From a virus, in the IMG/VR virus record IMGVR_UViG_3300031841_003747, positions 1 to 56,033 of that record: a stretch of DNA of 56,033 nt, one strand, 5' to 3'. Numbering within the stretch: the stretch's first letter is position 1; every line of letters starts with the position of its first letter. The notes under the pieces are model-generated. The model was not told where the DNA came from. It ran no database searches and was given only the letters and a program-made list of their open reading frames with translations. Positions 34,453 through 44,622 of the stretch are shown piece by piece. Position numbers and translations under genes: made by a program.

Positions 34453-37088
34453 CCTTGATTATAGGCTTGGGTTGCTGATCTTGTGTCCACTCCGCTAACT
34501 TCAAATGTTCTGCCAACAATTTTTACAGGGTTTGGTTTTATGTAAAACTCATCATCAGCAAAATCTACATCGTAATACTCAGGCACTGCATATGCACCTT
34601 CCGCGTAATACTCTGTGTTAATAGATATCTCATCTCTAATGTATGGAGCCCGCACATACATGGGGATCATATTTTCATCAGCTATTCGATTTAACTCTAC
34701 ATAGTCAATATCCACCCCATCAATAGTTTGCATGGTTTCAATTTGCTCTATGCCCTGCGGAGCAGATGTAGTACTGATTCTTACCTGAACTGGAGTAGTT
34801 CCGTACTTGGATGACAACTCAAGTACATAAGATCTAATTTCTTTATCTGAAAAAGAGTCCCCGAAATCAATTAGTCCACTTTTAATTATAGATTTATAAC
34901 CCAGTCCTAATCTTCCATAAACTCTGTATGGTTCGCGCTCGCCCACCTTGGGAGGTCCGTACCCGTACCTAACCATCACTCCACCATATTGGTTATCATC
35001 ACGATATTGAGTGCCCGGGTATATAGTTCCAAAATCATCAACCTGATGTATACCCATAACAAACCATGCTTCTTCTGGTCCTATTCTATTATGCTTAGGT
35101 TTTCTAATAAAAGCACATGCAGTAAATGATGCGTCTATTTCGGAAAGTGTTTTATTTACATAGTCAAATGCTATTGTTCCCCACTGTAGCCTCGGTCTTG
35201 CATCTATGTTTGTTGCTTCTGTTGAAAAATAGGGTTGATCCCCAATTCTAGTTAGATCATCTGCGTAAATTTTACCATCTGGTGATATCGAGTACTTGTA
35301 GTTTTGCTCGGAGAATACAGTATCGCCACGCTCATCAATAAGGTCCCCATTAGAGTTTGTTAGTATACCCATTGGGCAATTAATAAATATTTCCCTAGTA
35401 ATCGGGTTGTCTACGGCATAAACATACTCAGCTAAATCAGGTGGAACTATTTGCCAAAATGGAGGACCGATCTCAAACATACTTATTGGTTGTGGTTCGG
35501 TGGACGATCTAGTGATTGAATAGATCCCACTATTACCCATAAATATATGTTGCTTCCCATCTATATCTATAATGGTGTGCCTAAAGTCTGCCACCCTTCC
35601 ACCAGTATACCTAGGCTCAACCGCAAATGGTACTCTTGATGAGTTTGTTTTTGATATGAAAAAGAACCCCGAATCCCTGTATACCACCAATTTATCATTT
35701 AGTGGTTTCATTTTTAATATCCTAGAGCCATCCTGTGAGAACTCATTATATGATGCTGGAGATCTTAATTGCTCAGCATAGGGACGCAAAACAACTGTGT
35801 ATACACCCGCAGTTAATGGCTGTCCCGTGCTTGGGTCTATTAGTATTAAGTCTTGTGCGTCCTTGTCTACTAATTTTAAATCCCCAATTTCTGCAAAGTA
35901 CCCTTCTTCTGCATATGAAGCGTCGACATAAGGGTTTGTGTTTGTTGTGGTAGCTTGAAGAAATATACCTGATATGATTAAGCTGTTAGGGTCTTCATTT
36001 ACCGTTTTTACTGCACTTACTGGGGTTACCATATTTACGGTCAGCGCATCTTCCCCTTGGAATGTGCCATTACTTAAGTACTTATACATACTAAGGGGCG
36101 TATTTATTGCATAGTTGTAATCCGTTGAGAAATTATATTCTCCAGTATTGGTCACAGTAATTATACCTGGTAGTCCGCCAGTCTCCATAACTACTGCACT
36201 ACCAGTATCCACTCCTGTATTAAATAGCTTGGGTTCTCCCTCGGCTGAAAAAAGTGTCCTGAATTGATATCTTTGTGTTAGTACTTGCCCATAAAGACTA
36301 CTTGATAATATATCTCCATATGGGTTAGTTGCTTGCTCAAACCATGTGTCAAAGCCATCTGTTATAATTGTTATATCAGCACAAAACAATCTATCTTGAT
36401 ACTCGCTAATTGTACCCACGGACACTACTCCATTTTCCCTTAAGGAATAAAGTGGCTCAGCCTGATCGTACTCACTTTTGTATACTATTGGTAAGTCTAC
36501 GCCATTATTGATTATTACATGATTCTGTACATCAACTATCTCCCACCTGTACGCACCCCCCTCATATGGATCAAGTAGGTCTGGCCCTGACTTTTTGTCT
36601 ATGAAGCTATCGAATATATATATTTGCTTCCAATAGAAATCTTCGCCCGCACCTAGCCAATATTCATTGCCAAATGTGTCCACTGCATAAAGCGCATTAG
36701 GATTCTGGTAGTCTTTTGCGTAAGTGTCAGCACTAGAGAATAGTCTTAGTACATGGGGGCCAGCAATAGCTATAAGCACAGGAGTTCCATCTGTCCCAGG
36801 GAACTGATGTATTGCCCGTATCGGATACTCTGAGTTAATAAAATCAAATGAGTTACCAATACCCCAACCTTCACTACCATTTCCCGAAGGAGTAAAAAGC
36901 TCCCAGCCCTCTCTTCTTAATTCCCCATCTGTCTCTCTACGGAAGTTTAATTTTGTAGTATAATTAGCTGAAGATGAAAGAAAGTTTTTCTCTTGAGTTA
37001 TTGGTACATCATCTGAAGCAGACCCAATCAAAGCACCACCTTGTGCTGGGTGGATCGTAATATTTTTATATGCTTTCCGTCTAGCCAT
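34449..37088 (-). CDS. Putative tail nozzle / tubular protein B-like (879 aa)
   Basis: Large beta-rich structural protein, gene-order neighbour of the adaptor and fibre genes, where podoviruses encode the tail nozzle. Segments such as VPVLIAIAGPHVLRLFS-like strands, ILKMKPLNDKLVVYRDSGFFFISK and IFMGNSGIYSITRS resemble the propeller blades of nozzle proteins of T7 gp12 type, though I make no direct identity claim. No cysteine-rich or catalytic motif is visible. It shares overlapping start and stop codons with both neighbours. Alternative: a baseplate-like protein of another short-tailed phage group. Confidence 0.6.
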   Translation of the reverse strand: MARRKAYKNITIHPAQGGALIGSASDDVPITQEKNFLSSSANYTTKLNFRRETDGELRREGWELFTPSGNGSEGWGIGNSFDFINSEYPIRAIHQFPGTDGTPVLIAIAGPHVLRLFSSADTYAKDYQNPNALYAVDTFGNEYWLGAGEDFYWKQIYIFDSFIDKKSGPDLLDPYEGGAYRWEIVDVQNHVIINNGVDLPIVYKSEYDQAEPLYSLRENGVVSVGTISEYQDRLFCADITIITDGFDTWFEQATNPYGDILSSSLYGQVLTQRYQFRTLFSAEGEPKLFNTGVDTGSAVVMETGGLPGIITVTNTGEYNFSTDYNYAINTPLSMYKYLSNGTFQGEDALTVNMVTPVSAVKTVNEDPNSLIISGIFLQATTTNTNPYVDASYAEEGYFAEIGDLKLVDKDAQDLILIDPSTGQPLTAGVYTVVLRPYAEQLRSPASYNEFSQDGSRILKMKPLNDKLVVYRDSGFFFISKTNSSRVPFAVEPRYTGGRVADFRHTIIDIDGKQHIFMGNSGIYSITRSSTEPQPISMFEIGPPFWQIVPPDLAEYVYAVDNPITREIFINCPMGILTNSNGDLIDERGDTVFSEQNYKYSISPDGKIYADDLTRIGDQPYFSTEATNIDARPRLQWGTIAFDYVNKTLSEIDASFTACAFIRKPKHNRIGPEEAWFVMGIHQVDDFGTIYPGTQYRDDNQYGGVMVRYGYGPPKVGEREPYRVYGRLGLGYKSIIKSGLIDFGDSFSDKEIRSYVLELSSKYGTTPVQVRISTTSAPQGIEQIETMQTIDGVDIDYVELNRIADENMIPMYVRAPYIRDEISINTEYYAEGAYAVPEYYDVDFADDEFYIKPNPVKIVGRTFEVSGVDTRSATQAYNQG

Positions 37089-40000
37089 TATGCCGCTTCC
37101 GCTAATGACGGTTCATAGGCATAATCCTGATCGGCAGTATTGTCACCGTCATCTGCAGTTCCATATATGCCATCCGCACCGTAGTCTATTGAGTAATTAC
37201 CTCCCGCTCCAGCGGAGTATTCAGGAGCCAAAAGAGTTCCATTATTTGCCGCGACAATCATTTCAAGCATTTCTTGCCTAGTTGGAAATGTCGCGGCAAT
37301 AGCATCAACTTCAGCTTGGGTGTAATATCTAACATCTCCTTCTGCTTCAGTAAGATATTCAGATGGTACTGAAGTTAAATAATTACCCTCTACCTGTGCG
37401 CCTATATTGGTTCTTGCTTGTAATTTCTCTGCGTCTGTTAATGTTTGCGCTCCATCATATGCAACATAACCTTCAGCCTCTCCAAGATAAAAGGTTCCAT
37501 TTGCTCCTCCGTCATTAACTTGCCACCTATTTTCGTCTAAAACATATTTAATAGAGGGATTTGGATCTAAACCTGCATCTACCGTTAATCCTGCGTTATT
37601 ATATGCACTCTCCTCAATCTCGAAATAGTCTTCAGAGTCATCATCATCAGCTGTGCCAAAGGTATTGTCTGCACCATAATCTATTGAGTACTTTTGACCC
37701 ACGAGCGTGCCTGTACCATCATCATACTCCGAGTATGCGTACCCATTCTTTTCACCCCCGGTAGTACCATCAACTGTAAGGCTTTGCTGAACAATAGTCT
37801 GCTCTAGCACAGTCGTATTAGTGATGTTATCACCCTCGTTAATGATGGTTGTGGATGCCCCTATTGTCTCGAGAGTTGACCCGTTAAAAACCTGCCACTC
37901 ACCAGCTACCGAATCAAACCTTATGTATGGGTCTGCAGTAGTACCAGGTAAATCAACAAAAAGTTCTACAGGGACATTATTGATTGCCTTATACCTGCCA
38001 TCCGACTCAGTCTTTGTGTAGTAATTACCGTCTGATTGTGTTTTTGAGTAGTACCTGTCATCCGACTCAGTCTTTGTGTACGAGTCTCCAAGGTGGAAAG
38101 TTCCATTACTTCCACCCTCTTTTACTTCCCACTTATTTTCAGTAGGATCATACAAGATAGAAGGATTTGGATTTAATCCTACATTGACTGTTAGACCAGA
38201 ACTCTGATATGACTCGGCATCAACCTCGAAGTAGTCCTCAGAATCATCATCATCAGCAGTTCCGAAAGTATCATCGGCTCCATAGTCTATTGAGTATTTC
38301 CCGGAACCTTCCGTAAAGGCATATCCGTTTTCCTCTCCGCCTGATTGCGCATCTATTGTGAGCCCTTGCTGAATAATGGTCTGCTGTAATACAGTGGTCT
38401 CATTAATAGTGGTGTTTGTAGTGGTCGACTGACCAATATTTACTAGCTGTGTCCCATTAAATGCTGTCCACTGACCTGAAACTTCATCGAATCTTATGTA
38501 TGGGTCTGAGCCTTCTTTTTCAAATAAAAGCTCAGCTACTACAGGAGTTTCTCCAATTACAGTTATGTCTTGTCCGTCAAATACATCCCACTTACTACTA
38601 AATATATTGTATCTTATATATGGATTAGTCGCAGGATCACCAAAGTCTATTATCAATCCAGTATTGACGGCACTTGCAGTAGTAAGACTCCAGTACTCTT
38701 CATCGACATCATCTCCAGTTCCATATGTCTCATCTCCTCCGTAGTCTATAGCATACTTGCCGGACGGACTATAGGCGTACCCTGATAATTCACCCCCAGT
38801 TACGCCTGGAATTATGATATCCGTTTCCGTACCCCCTGTGTTATTTTGTTCCGTGGAATCATTACCAGAAGTGGGAAGATCGCTCTTAAGGGCATAATCA
38901 GATAAATCAGGCAGATCAGACTTATATGCTACCTCAAAAAATCCATTCTGAGGGTCTGATATAATGATTCTTGACGCAATATCTCCATTAAAATGATTTA
39001 TGCTAAGCCCTGTACTTTTCGATACAGTCTGTGGATCATTAAAGAATCCAGGCTCTCTAAATGTTACTTCACGAGTATTAAGAAGCTCAAGGTCTGAAGA
39101 TGGAGCTACTAAATTGCCTTCGATCGTGGTCGGACTGCCTATATTTAAAGTGGATGATTCGGTCGTAATATCACCCCCGATATGGGTAGATCCGGTTACG
39201 GTAAAATCACCCGTCACTTCCGATTCACCAGAAAGCACTATTTTCTCTGTTTCCGAGGAAGAGGTTATTGTGTCAATAGTTGCCGTACCAGAGATTGTAG
39301 TATCACCAGAGATTGTAGTATTACCAGTGATTGTAGTGGTTCCGTCAATCGTGGTGTTATTCTCAATCGTTATGTTTTCTGTGGTTGATGAAATGCTTCC
39401 GCCAATCGTGACATCACCCGCGTTTGTGACCTTAAATACTTCTTCGTTTGTAACATTTGTTACGCTGAAATCATTATTTTGGATAATCGTATCACCCTGA
39501 ATGGTGGTGCTATCCTGTATGATTATTTGCTCTGTTGAGGATGAGATATTCTCATTGATAATTGTATCACCTTCAATGGTAATATTTTCAATAGACGTAC
39601 TCGTTAGGTGGACATCTCCTTCTTCGGTTATGTTAAATACCTGGTCTCCTTCATTATTTGTTATATTGAAGTTTTCCGTAATATTTATTTGAGTGACCTC
39701 TTGTAGCTCTACTTCGTTTACTGTTATGAGGTCCCCAACTGAGTTTGCCAGTCCTGCATCTACATCTTCCTGATTTGCTGGTCGTTGTATATATACAGGA
39801 TTAAGTGGAATTTTTCCCCACTCTGAATTACTTACCTTAAAGTATAAGTTGCTTTGGTCATACGCAAAGTCTCCTACAGCACCAGCGGAGTCGTTATTTG
39901 CAAGCGGCGTGAATGCGTACCTTAGTGAATCAATATAAAATTGAGTTCTAGCATCCGCCTCTGCGGTAGCGTAAACATCAAAAAAGGAAAGATCTATATT

Positions 40001-41116
40001 ATGGGGATTAGAATCAGTTAAGTGGTCAAATAGTAATACGGATACATCTACATTAGGGACATTCGATAGCCCGACATCTGATTTAGTTACTCCGTGCGGA
40101 TTATTTGAATCAGCTATATGTGTACTTAATGAATTAGTAACAGTATCTATATCAAGCTGACTAACTCCTCCTGCTTGAGAAATTATTTCGGAAGGGGTAA
40201 GATTTTCTACCTTATCCAAACCTACCTGTGCCTTGGTTACATTGTGAGGATTGTTTGTTGCAGAGCTATGGTCAGATACAAGTAGATTGGTTTTTGACTG
40301 AACCTCTGCGTTAAAATCAGTTATATCCGCAGTTACATGCTTATGATCTTCCAGTTCGATATCTGCAATAAGTGAGTTTACTGTATCTATGCTTGCCAGT
40401 TTCACCCATGCACCAGCATGCGCAAAGTATGCGGAACCCTCTGCATGAACATGAGCAAACATGCCATGATTATCTGTGGCGCTTGGTAGATCACTTAGGT
40501 TGGTATAAAGAGGGTGAGAGTTTACCTTGGTTTCCAAGGCATCAACTTCGCTATTTAAATTAGCTATTGATGAGTTTATACCCGTTAGGTCTACAGATCC
40601 ATCCACTCCGTCTATTGCATTTATGCTTGCAATTAAAGAATCTCTTACATCATTGAGTTGAGCAACAGTTGCTCTTGTATCTAGTTCTGTTTGTAAATTT
40701 ACAACCGAAGATATTTCCTGTGTGTGGCTAATATCTGCTTTGCTTGATAATGATTCGTTAAGGTCGGTTATTTGACCGCTTAAAGTTGAAATATCTGCTC
40801 CGTAAGGAAGGTCGTTAATTACATTGTCTACAGCTGTAATCTTGTTATCTACCTCTGTCTTATTGTAATAGTTGCTGGCAAATGTTGCTTCGGTGTTCTC
40901 AAGAGAAGTAATTCTTAAATCAAGTCCGTCAATCGAGTCCCCTAAAATTTTACCCATTGCCGCAGAAAGCGGATCAGAGGTTGATGTAGATGTTAGGCTA
41001 TCTACTATATCTTCTACCAATAAGGTAGAATCAATAAGGTCACTGAAGTCCGACTCACTAGGAGAAGCTCCTGTTATAAAGTATGACTTTAGGGTAGTTC
41101 TGTTTTGTACGGTCAT
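37088..41116 (-). CDS. Long fibre-like structural protein (1342 aa)
   Basis: N-terminal ~350 residues contain coiled-coil and repeated segments with HKHVTADITDF and NNPHNVTKAQVGLDKVENL-type units, common fibre-shaft motifs. Next is a beta-solenoid-like stretch of TTTI/TI repeats (about residues 500-640: ENNTTIDGTTTITGNTTISG). The C-terminal part has four copies of an acidic block centred on GADDxxGTADD. This layout is typical of long tail fibres or appendages of short-tailed phages. Very acidic, potentially calcium-binding in the repeat region. Stop and start overlap neighbours by 1-4 nt. Confidence 0.78.
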   Translation of the reverse strand: MTVQNRTTLKSYFITGASPSESDFSDLIDSTLLVEDIVDSLTSTSTSDPLSAAMGKILGDSIDGLDLRITSLENTEATFASNYYNKTEVDNKITAVDNVINDLPYGADISTLSGQITDLNESLSSKADISHTQEISSVVNLQTELDTRATVAQLNDVRDSLIASINAIDGVDGSVDLTGINSSIANLNSEVDALETKVNSHPLYTNLSDLPSATDNHGMFAHVHAEGSAYFAHAGAWVKLASIDTVNSLIADIELEDHKHVTADITDFNAEVQSKTNLLVSDHSSATNNPHNVTKAQVGLDKVENLTPSEIISQAGGVSQLDIDTVTNSLSTHIADSNNPHGVTKSDVGLSNVPNVDVSVLLFDHLTDSNPHNIDLSFFDVYATAEADARTQFYIDSLRYAFTPLANNDSAGAVGDFAYDQSNLYFKVSNSEWGKIPLNPVYIQRPANQEDVDAGLANSVGDLITVNEVELQEVTQINITENFNITNNEGDQVFNITEEGDVHLTSTSIENITIEGDTIINENISSSTEQIIIQDSTTIQGDTIIQNNDFSVTNVTNEEVFKVTNAGDVTIGGSISSTTENITIENNTTIDGTTTITGNTTISGDTTISGTATIDTITSSSETEKIVLSGESEVTGDFTVTGSTHIGGDITTESSTLNIGSPTTIEGNLVAPSSDLELLNTREVTFREPGFFNDPQTVSKSTGLSINHFNGDIASRIIISDPQNGFFEVAYKSDLPDLSDYALKSDLPTSGNDSTEQNNTGGTETDIIIPGVTGGELSGYAYSPSGKYAIDYGGDETYGTGDDVDEEYWSLTTASAVNTGLIIDFGDPATNPYIRYNIFSSKWDVFDGQDITVIGETPVVAELLFEKEGSDPYIRFDEVSGQWTAFNGTQLVNIGQSTTTNTTINETTVLQQTIIQQGLTIDAQSGGEENGYAFTEGSGKYSIDYGADDTFGTADDDDSEDYFEVDAESYQSSGLTVNVGLNPNPSILYDPTENKWEVKEGGSNGTFHLGDSYTKTESDDRYYSKTQSDGNYYTKTESDGRYKAINNVPVELFVDLPGTTADPYIRFDSVAGEWQVFNGSTLETIGASTTIINEGDNITNTTVLEQTIVQQSLTVDGTTGGEKNGYAYSEYDDGTGTLVGQKYSIDYGADNTFGTADDDDSEDYFEIEESAYNNAGLTVDAGLDPNPSIKYVLDENRWQVNDGGANGTFYLGEAEGYVAYDGAQTLTDAEKLQARTNIGAQVEGNYLTSVPSEYLTEAEGDVRYYTQAEVDAIAATFPTRQEMLEMIVAANNGTLLAPEYSAGAGGNYSIDYGADGIYGTADDGDNTADQDYAYEPSLAEAA
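37137..38760 (-). repeat. Four acidic GADDxxGTADD-coding repeats
   Basis: Copies lie near 37140-37200, 37630-37690, 38230-38310 and 38690-38760. Each encodes a Y(S/A)IDYG(A/G)D..(F/Y)GT.DD block with Asp spacing like calcium-binding EF-hand-like or thrombospondin-3-type loops. Units are separated by 120-200 residues. Confidence 0.65.
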
Positions 41117-41883
41117 CCTATTACAAATCCTCCTCCGCCAACACCTGTGCTATTGGCAATCTGTTCTATCGACGATGTTTGATATTCTTTTCGGTTAATA
41201 AAAATTTGAGCCCGCTCTTTTTGGTACATTTGCATGTAAGCTTGGTACTGAGCTAGGTCATTATCTACATCGCGCGCAAGGTGCGCTTTTACATATCCAG
41301 CAGATGCCTTTGCTTCCATTTCATCAAATATGACAGGGGCATTTTTCTCATCATCAGTGGCTCTATAGATTGGGGTTGGTCTAAATTCACCCTCAAAGTA
41401 AATATACATAGCCTCGTCATCACGAAGTTTTGGGGCGGTCCAGAATCGGTCCTGACCAAAAGTTATTCTTCCAGGTATATTATTTGTTCTTTCAGTTACC
41501 CCACCATCTATTAAAGTAAATCTTGACTCCCATGGGATAGATATTGGGTAAAAATACCTTGAGTATGTCTGCCCATTTTCTTCAGTTGCAACTCTTCGTA
41601 CAACTACTTGCTTAATCCGTACATTGGACATAGCAAACTCGCCCTTATGCACATCTAAATCTTCCGAATTTACGTTACTTAAGTCGTCTGGGTTTGGTTC
41701 GACCAAACTAGAGTTAGAATAAAACTTGTACTGGTTCTGCCTAATTGCAGGAACATACCTTTGTAGGTCTACCACAGAAGCAACAATAAGTGAGTCAATA
41801 TTCTCTTGTACCCCCCTACCTTTTCGCTCGCTATCTACAATAAGAAATACTCGTACTTGATCGTTAAATTCTTGCCAATTCAT
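41113..41883 (-). CDS. Tail/head-tail adaptor protein candidate (256 aa)
   Basis: Protein of the size and fold class of phage adaptors: helical N-terminus (NWQEFNDQVRVFLIVDSERKG...IDSLIVASVVDLQRYVP), central beta part, C-terminal helices (DLAQYQAYMQMYQKERAQIF) and a Gly-rich tail. The start WQEF..Q followed by a helix packed against a ring is common in gp11/gp4-type adaptors of podoviruses. Assigned from shape and gene order; no specific homologue is claimed. Overlaps the fibre gene by 4 nt and the membrane-protein gene by one. Confidence 0.62.
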   Translation of the reverse strand: MNWQEFNDQVRVFLIVDSERKGRGVQENIDSLIVASVVDLQRYVPAIRQNQYKFYSNSSLVEPNPDDLSNVNSEDLDVHKGEFAMSNVRIKQVVVRRVATEENGQTYSRYFYPISIPWESRFTLIDGGVTERTNNIPGRITFGQDRFWTAPKLRDDEAMYIYFEGEFRPTPIYRATDDEKNAPVIFDEMEAKASAGYVKAHLARDVDNDLAQYQAYMQMYQKERAQIFINRKEYQTSSIEQIANSTGVGGGGFVIG

Positions 41884-42347
41884 TATCTTCTACCTCCGGG
41901 AGTGTAGTAAAATCCGACGACCATGGGGCATATAATTACAACGAAGTAGGTCGCTAGGTGGCCGGTAGTTAGCGATATAGGGGCTTGCTTAGCTGGAAAA
42001 GAGAAGAGCCCAAAGAGGAACTCTGTTGAACCCTCTCCACTAGGGTTGGTGAGGGTAATGATTTCTGCACTTGGGAAGAGGGTGCAGAGGATGACGACGG
42101 CTGAGAGCGTGGAGACAAGTATGAGCGCGAGCATCCTGCGAGTAGCACGAGTAAACTTACCACCTTCACCGCTGTTAAGTTGTTCTTGAAATTTAAGTGC
42201 AAATTCATTTCCACGTGCCTCCCTAGCTAATTCTAATTCAAACTTTTGCTGACGAGAGTCATTTATTGCACCAAATACACCTTTCAAGATAGATCCAAGT
42301 GCGGCACTCCCGCCACCAGTTAAAAACATTGTTATCAATTCAAACAT
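41883..42347 (-). CDS. Membrane protein, holin-like 3TM family candidate (154 aa)
   Basis: Contains predicted membrane segments: MLALILVSTLSAVVILCTLF, a hydrophobic EFLFGLFSF, and TYFVVIICPMVVGFYY. The long amphipathic stretch with Gln/Glu (DSRQQKFELELAREARGNEFALKFQEQL) precedes the first. This resembles 3TM holin-type proteins found beside structural genes. ATG 42347 is preferred; it lies 1 nt downstream of the stop of the upstream gene (TGATATG). A virion membrane role is also possible because it is embedded among tail genes. Confidence 0.62.
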   Translation of the reverse strand: MFELITMFLTGGGSAALGSILKGVFGAINDSRQQKFELELAREARGNEFALKFQEQLNSGEGGKFTRATRRMLALILVSTLSAVVILCTLFPSAEIITLTNPSGEGSTEFLFGLFSFPAKQAPISLTTGHLATYFVVIICPMVVGFYYTPGGRR

Positions 42348-42348
42348 A

Positions 42349-43104
42349 TCAGTATGCAGTTTTTGCCTCATTCCAGATCTTATCCGCACCATACCTACTT
42401 AAGTCTCCGTCGTGCATGGTACACTCTACAAAAGTTCCCGAAAAGAATCTGTCTTTCTCTCTCCCTATGGCAGTAGTAGTAAAGTTTGTGGATATGTTAT
42501 CGTTAAGGTTTTGACCTCTTCCACCTCCATCACTTTTCATAAGTAATACCCTCTTGCCATTCTGAGAAGCATCTATACCAGAGAAGAGTTGGTTTATTTT
42601 GTCATTTGCCTCTCCACTGATGGAGCCAGAGTTGCTGTTAAATGTAAATCTAGTTGGCTCACCAGGCTCTAATGTGATTGAGTCAGTTTCTCCAAATACA
42701 GAAAACATTGGCCTCGGTCTATCTCCGTCACCAATTAGGGTTACGGTAAAATTTTCGTTTACATATTGCTCCGGGTTTCCTGTTAGTTCTAGGTATTGAC
42801 CTATCTCAAAATCTGCAGAGTAGTACCCATTTGTCTCAATTATTTTAGGTTGCTTACTTTCATCGTTCTGAACTGCATTAAATTGAGAATATCCAAATTT
42901 TGATTTTTGGTCATAGATCTCGATCAAGTATGCGTCATTACCAGGATTTCTATTTGGGTATGTATATTCGACCCCGCCCTCTCTGTATCTAAAATACTGT
43001 CCCACATATGCTCCTCTAAGCTTTCTTCTCATGGAAAGAGCAAATATTGGATGCTGGGCATCAGCTGGTAACTTCAGCTCAGTATTATCAATAAGTGCGA
43101 TCAT
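42349..43104 (-). CDS. Structural protein (251 aa), unknown
   Basis: Beta-rich protein of the structural cluster (LRGAYVGQYFRYREGG, YSADFEIGQYLELTGNPEQ, EPTRFTFNSNSG), like small lectin- or jelly-roll-type decoration or fibre-tip proteins. No specific homology claimed. It overlaps its upstream neighbour by 4 nt. Its C-terminal part (DLSRYGADKIWNEAKTAY) is charged. Position between capsid and tail genes suggests a virion component. Confidence 0.6.
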   Translation of the reverse strand: MIALIDNTELKLPADAQHPIFALSMRRKLRGAYVGQYFRYREGGVEYTYPNRNPGNDAYLIEIYDQKSKFGYSQFNAVQNDESKQPKIIETNGYYSADFEIGQYLELTGNPEQYVNENFTVTLIGDGDRPRPMFSVFGETDSITLEPGEPTRFTFNSNSGSISGEANDKINQLFSGIDASQNGKRVLLMKSDGGGRGQNLNDNISTNFTTTAIGREKDRFFSGTFVECTMHDGDLSRYGADKIWNEAKTAY

Positions 43105-43853
43105 ATTAAGTCACCCATTCCGTACCATCCACTAGCGTAGTATATTGTGCATGCAGAAAACTTGGCTGTTAATTGAGTCCCTTTTGCGTTTTGTAGGTTC
43201 GGAAATGTTACGGTCTTACCTGTGCCTGTGAGCATAATTGTAAAATACACCCCATCTGTTGCATCATTAGGAAACCTGAAATTAGTATTACCAGCACTCG
43301 GATCACATTGCAATATGGTGCCAGTTTCACTAGCAGATAGATTATACTCTGCCTGCGTTACATACTTAACGGGTGCAGTAATCCTTGCCTGACCAGTTAT
43401 GCTGTTACAGGTAATATCTCCGCTTGCTGTTATATCTACAGAGTTAAGGCTCCCACTAACTTCTATTTCTCCGGAAAATGTTACCTCTCCGTGTATTACT
43501 AAATCTCCATACACCGTGGCATCATCTACATACAGGTCATAATTATGTATAGCGGATGGTACTCTCAGTGTATTATAATTTGAAATACTAAGATCAAAAT
43601 ATGGCCTAATTTTATCTCCATCTAGCAGTCCTTCCCAATACTCGCTACTTGGGTAAACGAGGATATCTGTAACCCATGGAGCAAATCCATCAGTAGGGTC
43701 TCCTCCATCTAAGTGATTTAAGTTATGATCTGCCTCAAGGACTTGTAGTGGGTATGATGATGGATCAGGTGCCTCAGATGATGAGCCTTCTACGAAGCTG
43801 ATATATTGATGGGCGGGCTGATACCCCTCGCTAACTTTAATTTCATCTTGCAT
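43101..43853 (-). CDS. Structural/fibre-like protein (250 aa)
   Basis: Beta-rich protein with a central low-complexity stretch of short strands (VYGDLVIHGEVTFSGEIEVSGSLNSVDITASG) typical of trimeric fibre shafts. A C-terminal part (KTVTFPNLQNAKGTQLTAKFS) has fibre-tip character. Overlaps both neighbours by 4-11 nt. No enzymatic motif. Probably a short fibre or whisker. Confidence 0.62.
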   Translation of the reverse strand: MQDEIKVSEGYQPAHQYISFVEGSSSEAPDPSSYPLQVLEADHNLNHLDGGDPTDGFAPWVTDILVYPSSEYWEGLLDGDKIRPYFDLSISNYNTLRVPSAIHNYDLYVDDATVYGDLVIHGEVTFSGEIEVSGSLNSVDITASGDITCNSITGQARITAPVKYVTQAEYNLSASETGTILQCDPSAGNTNFRFPNDATDGVYFTIMLTGTGKTVTFPNLQNAKGTQLTAKFSACTIYYASGWYGMGDLI

Positions 43854-44622
43854 AAAACCCGCTTATTGAGATGGTTTGCGTGTTATCCGAGTAATTCATT
43901 GCGTCACTACCAAGATTTACTATCTCGTACTCAGATGTGCTATTATCGCATGGATAAGTGTAGCTACCTCCGTGACCAATATGTTCTACTGAGTAATCTA
44001 CTTTCTGATTGTATATAATTGGGTCTACCAGCAACCTTTGATTGGCCTCAATTAACACAAGCGAATTTTGAAGAAGTCCTGACCCGTAAGTGCCTGTTCC
44101 TGATGATAACTCTATTCGATCTTTACCTGGTTCCTCGATGTAGGATACATAAGTAGATTTTATTGGATTTAGCACAAGAGTGACATCATATATCGTGTTA
44201 CTCTTTGAGTTAGTATTGTCTATCGTTGCATAACTTGCATAACCTAAGCCAATCCTAGCCACATCATCTATTACAGATAATGTATATGAGTAATTGGTTG
44301 CAGATGTGGTTCTTATGCGAAAAACTACCTCCGATCCTTCTTTTACAATTTGATCGGTAAGAACCCTGTGGGCTGTGCCGTCTACTACTGCACTTCCTGT
44401 ACCTTCAAGCTCTTCCTCTAAGTACTCGATATCCCCATTCCACTCAGAAAAGTCCCTATCGTTGAATCCATCAACCAGTAGGGAGTTGTGCTTTCGGCGT
44501 ATACCTACTACTTTGCCAGTAAAATTAGTTACACGAAAGGATTTAGCACGATGGTACGGAATTGTGTTGTAATTATTGTCTGTAGTAGCCGCGAATGTAC
44601 CTGTTTTATTTAGATCCGTCAC
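43843..44622 (-). CDS. Structural protein (259 aa), unknown
   Basis: Unrecognised beta-rich protein in the virion gene cluster. Hydrophobic and acidic segments alternate (FTGKVVGIRRKHNSLLVDGFND, GSEVVFRIRTTSATNYSYT, IYDVTLVLNPIKSTYV). No membrane helix. The 3' end overlaps the next gene by 11 nt; the 5' end overlaps the 56-residue membrane-protein gene by 17 nt. Likely a connector or decoration protein by location. Confidence 0.58.
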   Translation of the reverse strand: MTDLNKTGTFAATTDNNYNTIPYHRAKSFRVTNFTGKVVGIRRKHNSLLVDGFNDRDFSEWNGDIEYLEEELEGTGSAVVDGTAHRVLTDQIVKEGSEVVFRIRTTSATNYSYTLSVIDDVARIGLGYASYATIDNTNSKSNTIYDVTLVLNPIKSTYVSYIEEPGKDRIELSSGTGTYGSGLLQNSLVLIEANQRLLVDPIIYNQKVDYSVEHIGHGGSYTYPCDNSTSEYEIVNLGSDAMNYSDNTQTISISGFYAR

